64,000 nucleotides of DNA, from NCBI RefSeq assembly GCF_016424485.1, contig NZ_JAELUP010000113.1, positions 36,545 to 100,544 on the forward strand. The letters are read 5' to 3'. A program made the position numbers and the translations under genes. The notes under the pieces are model-generated. The model was not told the origin of the DNA. It was given only the letters and a program-made list of their open reading frames with translations, and made no database searches. The DNA comes from Paenibacillus roseus. Lineage in GTDB: Bacteria > Bacillota > Bacilli > Paenibacillales > Paenibacillaceae. This document shows positions 26,495 to 34,111 of the stretch, in pieces (the stretch's first letter is position 1; each line of letters begins with the position of its first letter).

Positions 26495-26761
26495 ATGTTA
26501 AAAAACAAAATGAGTCTACTTGTCATTCTTTATTTGTTCTTCGTCACTATTGTTGGTCGCCTGGTATTTATTTTCCCCAACGCTAAATTTCTAAATATGT
26601 TGAATGTAAATAACTTTTATATCATTTTCTGTGTATTGGCTATCTTATTTATGTTATTGATTTTTGCTGTTTTAAAAGTAGAAAAGACAAAAAAAAATGC
26701 TCATTACGATTATATTAACATCAATACTATTAATACCAGTCGGTCTTATCTATTATGTTAA
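26495..26761 (+). CDS. Two-span membrane protein, 3' end altered at a poly-A tract
   Basis: An 88-residue frame. GGAGG lies 8 nt before the ATG at 26495. Two hydrophobic segments are clear (~7-27 LLVILYLFFVTIVGRLVFIF; ~38-57 IIFCVLAILFMLLIFAVL). After KVEKTKK the frame crosses nine A residues (26689-26697) and becomes a low-quality tail (NAHYDYININTINTSRSYLL). With one A fewer the frame would run into the next gene; with one more it would stop 6 codons later. The region is AT-rich compared with its neighbours. Family not recognised. Confidence 0.55.
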   Translation: MLKNKMSLLVILYLFFVTIVGRLVFIFPNAKFLNMLNVNNFYIIFCVLAILFMLLIFAVLKVEKTKKNAHYDYININTINTSRSYLLC

Positions 26762-27020
26762 TCTTCCAAAATTCACTTATGAAGAAGCTGCAAATAAAGT
26801 TAAAGATTACGAAGCTCAATCAGGAAAATCTGTCCAATTGCATCTGCCAACACACAGAGAGGATAAACTGGGACTAGGGGAAAAATCTTTCTTTAAAACT
26901 ACCAATCATACGTATTACATTTATTTAAAAGTTGAAAATGATACTGTTGTCTACAAATTCAACCCATTAGATGGTTCGTTTGAAAAGCATTCTGGTGACA
27001 GAACACTGAATAGTGATTAA
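26697..27020 (+). CDS. Small membrane-anchored protein, DUF3139-like
   Basis: A 107-residue frame starting at the ATG formed at the end of the nine-A tract. One N-terminal transmembrane segment (LITIILTSILLIPVGLIYYV) precedes a soluble domain (KFTYEEAANKVKDYEAQSGK, ending NPLDGSFEKHSGD). The shape, a short anchor and then a small domain starting with a helical KVKDYEAQ-like stretch, recalls DUF3139 proteins of Bacillales. No Shine-Dalgarno is seen, so translation probably depends on the overlapping upstream frame, by coupling or slippage at the A-run. Confidence in the family is low. Confidence 0.55.
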   Translation: MLITIILTSILLIPVGLIYYVNLPKFTYEEAANKVKDYEAQSGKSVQLHLPTHREDKLGLGEKSFFKTTNHTYYIYLKVENDTVVYKFNPLDGSFEKHSGDRTLNSD

Positions 27021-27153
27021 ATCTTTGCTTGCTTGATCGAACGATCTGGAGCAGAGGCTGCGAGACTCGGGGGTTCAGTTGATATCATCATATTTGAAAA
27101 TCAAACAATTAAACAGTTTTTGGCTATGGTTTAACAGCTAAACTGAATAAGAC

Positions 27154-27184
27154 TTTACCTGTACGCCGCGTAAAGGTTTACACT
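27154..27184 (+). promoter_or_regulatory. MerR-type promoter of the MerR-methyltransferase gene (19-bp spacer)
   Basis: TTTACC (27154-27159) and TACACT (27179-27184) are separated by 19 bp, the long spacer typical of MerR-activated promoters. The spacer contains ACGCCGCGTAAAGGT, and the outer arms CTTTAC/GTAAAG are symmetrical. The same 15-mer occurs in the mtaD promoter at 29567-29597. Confidence 0.7.
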
Positions 27185-27207
27185 GGCAGAAGGGGGGGGG
27201 ATTAGAG

Positions 27208-28224
27208 ATGAAGATCAGAGAGGCGGCGCGCAAACTGGGGATATCTGTAAGAGCCATCCGCTACTATGAGGAAAGAGAACTGCTGACTCCGGTCAAGGAG
27301 CGGCAGAGCGGCTACCGCGTGTTCTCGGGCGAGGACATCTGGAGGCTGCAAACCATTATCGCATTGCGGGAGACTGGCATGAACACGCCGGATATTAAGC
27401 AGGCACTGGAGAATACGGCAACGGGCTCTCCGGACGGCCTGCGTCGCTACCTGGAGCTGCACCGGTCAGTCATCATCAAGGAGTGGCTGGAGCTAAGACA
27501 GATGATCGATACAACGGAACATATGCTGTCGCAGCTAGCAAAACAGCAAACCGTCCCTGTAGAGCAACTGTTCGAGCTGGCGATACGATCCCGCGCCTTG
27601 CAGCAGCAACGGCGGAGCTGGGAGGACCGCTGGAATTACGACCAGCTTGCCCCGAATCATGATCAGACGGTTGAGCGCAGCGAAGGCGTCTACAGCGATT
27701 ATGAACAGGCAATGGATTGTATCTTGTCGCATCTCTCGCCACAGCCCGGCGAAGCCGGACTCGATCTCGGAACCGGGACAGGCAATCTCGCCGGAAAGCT
27801 GCTGGCTCGGGGCGCCATCATGTGCGGGGTCGACCAGTCACAAGCTATGCTTACGCAGGCGCAGCAGAAATATCCGCAGCTGGAGACTAGAATCGGCAAC
27901 ATGCTCGCGATCCCGTTCGTGGAAGGGAAATTCGATTTTGCAGCGTCCAGCTTTGCCTTCCGTCATTTAACGCCGGAGCAGCAGCTTCTCGCCCTGCAGG
28001 AGATCCACCGCGTGCTGAGGCCCGGGGGCCGAATATGTATCGCGGACTTGATGTTTACAAGCCAGGAGGCGCAGCGGCAATACGGCGGGATGCTGCAGGA
28101 AGGAAGCAGCCATGCCGTCCTGCTGCCGCATCTGACCGATTGGCTCAAGGAGGTCGGTTATGAGGTGCAGACCAGGCGGATCAATGATCTGCTGCACATT
28201 GTGCACGCCGTGCAACAAGTGTGA
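27208..28224 (+). CDS. MerR-family regulator fused to a SAM-dependent methyltransferase
   Basis: A 338-residue two-domain protein. Residues 1-70 form a MerR winged helix (MKIREAARKLGISVRAIRYY, then SGYRVFSGEDIWRLQ). Residues ~75-125 are the dimerising coiled coil. Residues ~135-338 are a class I methyltransferase: motif I LDLGTGTGN (185-193), acidic motif II CGVDQSQ, and FDFAASSFAFRHLTPEQ then HRVLRPGGRICIADLMF. The methyltransferase part resembles the Bacillus YrrT family, which sits with SAH/MTA recycling genes. The domain may catalyse methylation or serve as a SAM/SAH sensor. Its promoter carries a MerR-type operator. It converges with mtaD (20 bp between stops), whose promoter shares the operator core, so control of mtaD is likely. 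A run of nine G lies in the ribosome binding site region. Confidence 0.88.
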   Translation: MKIREAARKLGISVRAIRYYEERELLTPVKERQSGYRVFSGEDIWRLQTIIALRETGMNTPDIKQALENTATGSPDGLRRYLELHRSVIIKEWLELRQMIDTTEHMLSQLAKQQTVPVEQLFELAIRSRALQQQRRSWEDRWNYDQLAPNHDQTVERSEGVYSDYEQAMDCILSHLSPQPGEAGLDLGTGTGNLAGKLLARGAIMCGVDQSQAMLTQAQQKYPQLETRIGNMLAIPFVEGKFDFAASSFAFRHLTPEQQLLALQEIHRVLRPGGRICIADLMFTSQEAQRQYGGMLQEGSSHAVLLPHLTDWLKEVGYEVQTRRINDLLHIVHAVQQV

Positions 28225-28244
28225 GCCTGCCCGGTCCGACGCGC

Positions 28245-29534
28245 TTATATCCCCTCTGTAATCCGCTTTGCACGGGCAGACACCTGCTTGAACAATTCCT
28301 CTTCTTCAATTGTGAGCAATTGTCTGCCGCGCATCAGAACTTTGCCGTTTACAATGGTCGTGTCCACATCTGCCCCATTCGCGCTATAAGCCAAAAGCGA
28401 TTCGAGGTTGTGAGCAGGCTGCAGATGCGGCTTTTTCAAATCGATCAGTATCAAGTCCGCTTTTTTCCCGACTTCCAGCGTTCCGATCACATCCCGGAGG
28501 TTCAGTAATTTCGCGCTTTCCCGGGTAGCCATCTGCAGCGCCTGCAAAGCTGGCAGCCGGGTCGGATCGCCATAATCGAGCTTTTGCAGCCAGGTCGCCG
28601 CTTTGATTTCCTCGAACATGTCCACTGTCGTGGCACTGCCCGCCCCATCTGTTCCTAATCCGACAGTGATGCCTTGCTCCATCATGCCCAGCACCGGAGC
28701 AATTCCGCAGCCGAGCTTCAGGTTGCTGACCGGATTATGGGAAACTCCGCCCTTCATCCCCTTTAGCAGGCCGATATCTTTGCGAGTCAAATGTACGCTG
28801 TGAGCAAGCAAGACATGTGTCCGCTCGAAGAGGCCGAGGTTATACAGATATTCCGCCGGAGTCTGATTATATCTCTCCCTGATTGTGACCACTTCTTCTT
28901 TCGTCTCGGCCAAATGCGTATGAACCGGCAGGTTCAGCTTTTCCGCCAATGCAATGACTTCCTTGAATGGCTCTGGCGGGCAGGTGTACGGTGAATGCGG
29001 CCCCAACATCGTCGTGATCCGCCCCTCCGCTTGTCCGTTCCAGCGGGCAACCAAATCCAGCGCCTCGTTCATCCGACGGCCGCCATCATCCTCCAGAAAT
29101 ACCATACCGCGAGTTAAGGATGCGCGCATGCCAACCTCTTCGACCGCGCATGCCACTTCGTTCATATGGATGTACATATCCGCAAATGCGGTCGTACCGG
29201 ATCGGATCATTTCCGCCATGGAGAGCTTCGCACCCCAATAAATATCCTCGGGGGTCATCCTTGCTTCCGCCGGGAGCACTTTCTTATCCAGCCAATCCAT
29301 CAGCTTGAGGTCATCCGAGAAGGCTCTCAGCAAGCTCATCGCCGTATGCTGATGGGCATTGACAAATCCCGGTGCAGCGACCATGTCTGTGCCTTGAATG
29401 ATTTCATCTGCGTCCGCATCCGGAATATCCGGGCGAATATCGGCAATCCGGTCGTCTTCAATTAATATATCTCCCCTGAACGGCGCTTCACTATTCATAG
29501 TTAAAACAGTTGTGTCTTTGATTAAAATCTTCAT
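28245..29534 (-). CDS. mtaD: S-adenosylhomocysteine / 5'-methylthioadenosine deaminase
   Basis: A 429-residue metal-dependent amidohydrolase converting SAH (to S-inosylhomocysteine) and/or MTA (to methylthioinosine). Metal ligands: His-61 and His-63 (NAHQHTAM), His-207 (HTHLAETKEE), His-266 region (SHNPVSNLKL) and Asp-296 (GLGTDGAGS). The order and length fit the MtaD/SAH-deaminase branch rather than guanine deaminase or chlorohydrolases, though these are close relatives. The ATG at 29534 follows GGAGGG by 8 nt; a TTG at 29549 upstream of that site is rejected. It is preceded by a 19-bp-spacer promoter with the core shared with the convergent MerR-methyltransferase gene. Confidence 0.87.
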   Translation of the reverse strand: MKILIKDTTVLTMNSEAPFRGDILIEDDRIADIRPDIPDADADEIIQGTDMVAAPGFVNAHQHTAMSLLRAFSDDLKLMDWLDKKVLPAEARMTPEDIYWGAKLSMAEMIRSGTTAFADMYIHMNEVACAVEEVGMRASLTRGMVFLEDDGGRRMNEALDLVARWNGQAEGRITTMLGPHSPYTCPPEPFKEVIALAEKLNLPVHTHLAETKEEVVTIRERYNQTPAEYLYNLGLFERTHVLLAHSVHLTRKDIGLLKGMKGGVSHNPVSNLKLGCGIAPVLGMMEQGITVGLGTDGAGSATTVDMFEEIKAATWLQKLDYGDPTRLPALQALQMATRESAKLLNLRDVIGTLEVGKKADLILIDLKKPHLQPAHNLESLLAYSANGADVDTTIVNGKVLMRGRQLLTIEEEELFKQVSARAKRITEGI

Positions 29535-29566
29535 TTCATGTCCCTCCAAATCCTTGTCCTGCCATC

Positions 29567-29597
29567 AGGATAAACGTTGACGCCGCGTAAAGGTCAA
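29567..29597 (-). promoter_or_regulatory. MerR-type promoter of mtaD (19-bp spacer)
   Basis: On the minus strand TTGACC (29592-29597) and TATCCT (29567-29572) are separated by exactly 19 bp. The interval has TTGAC...GTCAA symmetry and the 15-bp core ACGCCGCGTAAAGGT (as read on the plus strand) also present at 27163-27177. mtaD begins about 30 bp downstream. Confidence 0.75.
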
Positions 29598-29768
29598 GAC
29601 GAAGCGCCAAAATGAGGGAGCATCCAAATTTCAAAGTATGCAGAGGAGCATTCTTAATGATTTGTTGCAAGACATGTGATATCTTATTCATAACAATGAA
29701 AGAATAACAACTATGGCTATCTTAACTTCAAGGGATAGCGTTCATTAAAAATCGATGGAGGCGTTCGA

Positions 29769-30353
29769 ATGAATCATCTAATTGTGTACGCACACTCTGA
29801 GGAAGGCAGCTTCAACAATGCCATACTGGATACCGTAGTCAAGGCTTTGGAAGCCAAAGGTCACGATGTGCATGTCCGCGACCTTTACAAGCTGGGCTTT
29901 GACCCGATCTTCTCCAAGGCGGACTCAGCCGCACTGCGGGCAGGGAATCCTCCGGCAGATATTAAAACCGAGCAAGAGTACTTGGCTCAGGCAGATTTTA
30001 TCACGTTCATCTATCCGATCTGGTGGACGGGACTGCCCGCGATTATTAAAGGCTATGTGGACCGCACTTTCTCCTATGGTTTTGCTTACCAGTATAATCA
30101 GGAAGGCGGCATTGACAAGCTATTTGCAGGTAAAAAGGGAGCGATCATCAACACTCACGGCACGCCAAGTGAAATATACGACGCTATCGGGATGACAGCC
30201 GCTTTGAAGCAAACGTCCGGCAACGGAATTTATGAATTTTGCGGGATTGAGGTGGCAGAGCATCTCCTGTTCGGCGGGATTCCCGCTTCCACTACTGCTG
30301 AGGAGCGCAGCGAAATCCTCAATCAGATTGAGAAACGCTTCAGCTCGTTTTAA
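29769..30353 (+). CDS. NAD(P)H dehydrogenase (quinone), flavodoxin-like
   Basis: A 194-residue FMN/FAD-dependent quinone reductase of the NQO/KefF/YwrO family, performing two-electron reduction of quinones with NAD(P)H in the cytosol. Visible: the flavin-binding start HLIVYAHSEEGSFNNAILD and the central FITFIYPIWWTGLPAIIKGY, the family signature. GGAGG is followed 7 nt later by the ATG. It is divergent from mtaD and monocistronic (terminator at 30369-30400). Role: probably protection from redox-cycling quinones. Confidence 0.9.
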   Translation: MNHLIVYAHSEEGSFNNAILDTVVKALEAKGHDVHVRDLYKLGFDPIFSKADSAALRAGNPPADIKTEQEYLAQADFITFIYPIWWTGLPAIIKGYVDRTFSYGFAYQYNQEGGIDKLFAGKKGAIINTHGTPSEIYDAIGMTAALKQTSGNGIYEFCGIEVAEHLLFGGIPASTTAEERSEILNQIEKRFSSF

Positions 30354-30368
30354 ACCTGTACAAGACAA

Positions 30369-30400
30369 ACAAGCCGCGGTATCCGCGGCTTGTTTGCTTT
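30369..30400 (+). terminator. Terminator of the quinone reductase gene
   Basis: ACAAGCCGCGG (30369-30379) and CCGCGGCTTGT (30383-30393) form an eleven-base stem with a three-base loop, followed by a T-rich tail. Confidence 0.9.
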
Positions 30401-30462
30401 TTCATGCCTGACTTTCCCTCTGTATCTAGAATTATCGGGAACCGTTGCTGTGGGGTCCGCCG

Positions 30463-32154
30463 TCAGCTCGCAATAAAACCCCACTCGCGCTGCCGCCTTT
30501 CCCCTACAGTAGACGCTGGACGTTCTGCCGGAATGCGGATGATGGCAGAAGCCGCACTTGCTGCAGCAGGCAGAGGCACTGCAGGCACATTGGCTATCGT
30601 CACGCTTGTAGTCAGAAGGTTATTGCCATTTTGCCTTAATCTGAGGTTGGCGGAACCCGTTGTACCCGGCTTGATACTTACAGTCAAATCTTTATAGGCT
30701 CGTCCTTGACTATTCGAAGTTACGCTGAATGCCTCCCCATAACCATAAGAAGTCGGCCACGACCCGTTTGCGTTCTGAATCTTGGCTACCTGCGTCCCCC
30801 CTGTCAAATAAATGCCCAGGCTGAAACCGGACACCGTCGTATTGGCTGGCAAATTCTCAACGACAACCCGAATTTGGAAATTCTGCGCATTCGGGAGCTG
30901 ATTCTGATGCACGAAGCTGTAAGCTACACTTTGAGGAGCTGGCGGGCCGCCGTAAGAACCCGGCTTGAAGGTTGAAGAATCCCACCATTTATAGCCTGCG
31001 GCCGGAGCAGACCATGGTTCAGGCTGCGGCTCTGTAGATAGGGCAGGGTCTTCAAATGAGAACAGGGTGGTCGGCTGGTCCAACTGCAAGTTGGGCACCT
31101 GAGTCAGACTTGTGTAGTTCTCCTGCTTAGCCAGCCAATTGATCAGATTGACCAGCAAAGTTGCATCATCCTGCTCCTTAAAGCCGTCATACGTCGTTTT
31201 GGACGTCCCTGTCTCTTCGCGTAAGTATTTTGGAGTCGCATCTTCTACAGGCGACGAATCCCCTATAAAAGCCGCTTTGCCCAAGCCTACTTTGGCGACT
31301 GCAACATAGGGTCCCTCGGCAACTCCCCCGCCATTATAAACGCCCTGATCAACCGCAGGACCCCAAGCTGCATTCGTCTGCGGGAGATACACAATTCCCT
31401 TGGCCTTCGTCGGATCAATAATTGCCAGTGTTGAGCCAGCATGCATCGCAACCGTTGATACCCCTGTCGTAATGCCAAAGGCTTGTCCTGGAGATACGAT
31501 TCCATTGGCGGTCACATCGCCCAAGGCATTATAGCGGAACCTTACGCCAAAATTATTCGCAAGCCAGTCCGAGCTGACAACACCCTGCATCGCAGCAGAA
31601 TTGCGCTCATCCAGACTCATTCCCTGGGCAGGATCGGTCCAGGCTCCACGACGGTAGCCGTTGATTACCTCGGAACCGTCCCAACGATTTTTATTGCGAT
31701 CGGCATTGTAATGGTCCCCGATGAAGAAAATGCTGCCGCCATTATCAACATACTGCTTCATGGCTGTCTGTTCACTTTGCTTGAATGGAATGTTAGGTTC
31801 TGCAATAACAAATACATGGTAACCGGCCAAATCACTGTAGGTAATTGGTGTTGATTTGCGAAGTTCTCTTACTTCAAAACCATCAGTTGCAAGCGTATTG
31901 CCAAAATCAGAAAAACCTCCGTCAATGACCCAATCGGCTGCTCCGGTCGTCGACCCGTGCGTGTTATCGAACAGGATTTTCTTGCCGGCATTCTGGTTGA
32001 CGACTTTAGGTAAAATGTACGGCGCAGGATCACTTGGCCCTTCAGCATGTGCTGCCGGAAGTATGGGCACAGCCCCCAGTTGCAGCGATAGCGCAATAGT
32101 GAGTGCAATACCCGCTTTTAACCACTTGACTCCGATTTTGCCAAACTTCATCAT
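30463..32154 (-). CDS. Secreted protein with a GATase-like (DUF4350/ThuA-type) N-terminal domain
   Basis: A 563-residue exported protein. A signal peptide ends near AAHAEG (~37). Residues ~55-340 look like a class I glutamine-amidotransferase-like fold: KKILFDNTHG, ADWVIDGGFSDFGNTLATDG, YHVFVIAEPNIPFK, GGSIFFIGDHYNADRN and GKAAFIGDSSPVED alternate strands and helices as in DUF4350/ThuA-like domains, with no clear catalytic Cys-His. A beta-rich C-terminal region (~370-560) may bind glycan or wall. Related Bacillales proteins are often loosely named DNA-binding or endonuclease proteins, for which nothing is visible here. It lies alone, divergent from the ECF sigma gene. Confidence 0.65.
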   Translation of the reverse strand: MMKFGKIGVKWLKAGIALTIALSLQLGAVPILPAAHAEGPSDPAPYILPKVVNQNAGKKILFDNTHGSTTGAADWVIDGGFSDFGNTLATDGFEVRELRKSTPITYSDLAGYHVFVIAEPNIPFKQSEQTAMKQYVDNGGSIFFIGDHYNADRNKNRWDGSEVINGYRRGAWTDPAQGMSLDERNSAAMQGVVSSDWLANNFGVRFRYNALGDVTANGIVSPGQAFGITTGVSTVAMHAGSTLAIIDPTKAKGIVYLPQTNAAWGPAVDQGVYNGGGVAEGPYVAVAKVGLGKAAFIGDSSPVEDATPKYLREETGTSKTTYDGFKEQDDATLLVNLINWLAKQENYTSLTQVPNLQLDQPTTLFSFEDPALSTEPQPEPWSAPAAGYKWWDSSTFKPGSYGGPPAPQSVAYSFVHQNQLPNAQNFQIRVVVENLPANTTVSGFSLGIYLTGGTQVAKIQNANGSWPTSYGYGEAFSVTSNSQGRAYKDLTVSIKPGTTGSANLRLRQNGNNLLTTSVTIANVPAVPLPAAASAASAIIRIPAERPASTVGERRQREWGFIAS

Positions 32155-32390
32155 CCAATCCCTCCATTGATTACTTAATTTGGTGAGGCAACTTCATTTT
32201 TCCATACAAGTATTTGTGGAAAATAAAGATGATGTAAACTATTATTTCTATTTTTATAAAAAAGGAGCTAAGGAACGAATCACGAAAATAGAAGCGATAC
32301 GAAAAATGTTCAAAAAAATCCCAACCTTTTTGCAGCATTCCACACTATTTAATTAACAGGAACTTTCAAGGGCACATGCAGGAGGCGAAA

Positions 32391-34040
32391 ATGAAGGCGA
32401 ATTTACAAAGTGAGATTTTAACGCCAGAAAGAATACGAGGCTATATCAAACCCATCTTCGGATTTGCTCTGAACCGGGTCAAGCAGCGGGCGGAAGCAGA
32501 AGATCTGGCACAGGAAATCCTGCTGCAATTGATCAAATCCGCCGCATCTGATGCCAGTATCCATAACTTTGAAGCCTATGTCTGGACGGTTGCCAGATAT
32601 ACCTGGGTCAATTGGTTGAAAAAGCGTGCGCACGCGCCCAGAACAGTCGAAGTTAACGGAATGGCCGAGCTTCTCCAAGATCGTGAACCGGAGCCTTTGG
32701 AACAACTGATTGAGACAGAGGCCTACCAGACGCTCCGCCGGGAAATCTCCTTTCTCTCCGACATTCATCGCCGCATTGTGGTTCTTCATTATTATGACGG
32801 GCTGAAGCAGCTTGAAATTGCCAACATCCTTGGCATTCCTGCAGGTACAGTGAAGTGGCATCTGTCCGATGCCAGGAAGGAATTGAAAAAGGGGATGAAT
32901 CGTATGCGAAAAAACGGGATTTTAAGCGTGAATCCAATCCGGCTGACGGGCACAGGACATTCCGGCACACCGGGAAAAATGGGAGAAACCAGTGATTTTC
33001 TTGGACGATCGCTGGCTCAAAATGTGGTGTATGCAGCTTACCATCAAGCATTGACCGTTCATGAGGTCGCTCAGGAACTGAGCATGCCGCCCGCGCTGCT
33101 GGAGGGCGAAATCCAGCATTTGACTGATTACGGCTTCCTCATAGAACGTTCACCTGGGAAATATCAGAGCAATACGATTATTTGGGATTCATCAGCCGAG
33201 CACATGGAAGTCAGTCATCGGCATTACCAGAGATGCGCCGCCCAAATTGCGGACGCGCACTTTGATGCGCTTATGGAGATTCAAAAACAGGTTGAGGACA
33301 GCGGTATTTATTACCCGGACCAGGACTACAACTTTCTGCTCTGGACCTTGCTCGCTAAAAATATAGAGGAGCAAGCCAGGTGTTATCAGCCTGAAGGACT
33401 AAGCTTTGAAGCAGTTGCGCCGATAAGGAAGGACGGCAGCCGCTATATTGCTTACGCTTTGCTGGAGACATTGAATCCGCCTGTAGTTAGCTATGATCCG
33501 CAGCATTACTACATTTGCGGTACCATGCACCGCTATCAGGAGGGCAGCCCCCTGTATTTGTGGCAGCTCAATACATTTTGGAGCCAGCGGCAAGATTGGC
33601 GCTTCCTGGACTTCCAGGATGTTGAGATATGCAGCAGATTTTGGACCAACGTACTGTCCGACGATGAGCAGCACCGCGAAGACTATGCCTTTCTGCTTGA
33701 AAAGGGATATATCGTTAAGCAGGATGGGGACTATCAATTCAATACTGTCTGGATCGATTCTCCCGATACCTTGAGCCGGTTAAATCAAGCGATGCCTGAC
33801 TTGTCCGGTCTGTATAAGCCAGCGATCAGCGAATTGTACAGGTCATTGCTGGATGTATCGCTTCAAAATCAGCCCAAGCATCTCGAACGCCAAATCTCCC
33901 ATATGACACTTGGCAACAGCTGTGGGGGGACGTTAACGGCTTATGTATTCAAGCATCTGGTAGACCGCGGCAAGCTACAGGCGCCCAAGCCTCACCAAGC
34001 GAAGACGGTCACAACGTGGATGGGGCCGGTACGTTCTTAA
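32391..34040 (+). CDS. ECF sigma factor with ~390-residue C-terminal extension
   Basis: A 549-residue protein. Region 2 (~15-85: AEAEDLAQEILLQLIKS, ...WTVARYTWVNWLKKRA) and region 4 (~110-160: HRRIVVLHYYDGLKQLEIAN, ILGIPAGTVKWHLSDARKEL) are complete. Then comes an extension of some 390 residues with a helix-turn-helix-like segment (LTVHEVAQELSMPPALLEGE...LTDYGFLIERSPGKYQSN) and an aromatic, acidic domain of unknown fold. GGAGG lies 6 nt before the ATG at 32391; the ATG at 32376 lies upstream of it and is rejected. There is no membrane segment and no anti-sigma gene beside it, so the extension probably senses a signal or restrains the sigma domains itself. No target promoter is identified. Confidence 0.85.
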   Translation: MKANLQSEILTPERIRGYIKPIFGFALNRVKQRAEAEDLAQEILLQLIKSAASDASIHNFEAYVWTVARYTWVNWLKKRAHAPRTVEVNGMAELLQDREPEPLEQLIETEAYQTLRREISFLSDIHRRIVVLHYYDGLKQLEIANILGIPAGTVKWHLSDARKELKKGMNRMRKNGILSVNPIRLTGTGHSGTPGKMGETSDFLGRSLAQNVVYAAYHQALTVHEVAQELSMPPALLEGEIQHLTDYGFLIERSPGKYQSNTIIWDSSAEHMEVSHRHYQRCAAQIADAHFDALMEIQKQVEDSGIYYPDQDYNFLLWTLLAKNIEEQARCYQPEGLSFEAVAPIRKDGSRYIAYALLETLNPPVVSYDPQHYYICGTMHRYQEGSPLYLWQLNTFWSQRQDWRFLDFQDVEICSRFWTNVLSDDEQHREDYAFLLEKGYIVKQDGDYQFNTVWIDSPDTLSRLNQAMPDLSGLYKPAISELYRSLLDVSLQNQPKHLERQISHMTLGNSCGGTLTAYVFKHLVDRGKLQAPKPHQAKTVTTWMGPVRS

Positions 34041-34048
34041 TAATTTCA

Positions 34049-34092
34049 AAAGGTCCTGATTGGGCGAAAAAATTCGCCTTATCAGGACCTTT
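34049..34092. terminator. Bidirectional terminator between the ECF sigma and uraA genes
   Basis: AAAGGTCCTGAT (34049-34060) and ATCAGGACCTTT (34081-34092) are perfect twelve-base arms with an inner GGGCGAA/TTCGCC extension. It sits between convergent genes ending at 34040 and 34112. Confidence 0.88.
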
Positions 34093-34111
34093 GCTACTAT
34101 TATGGATCAGC

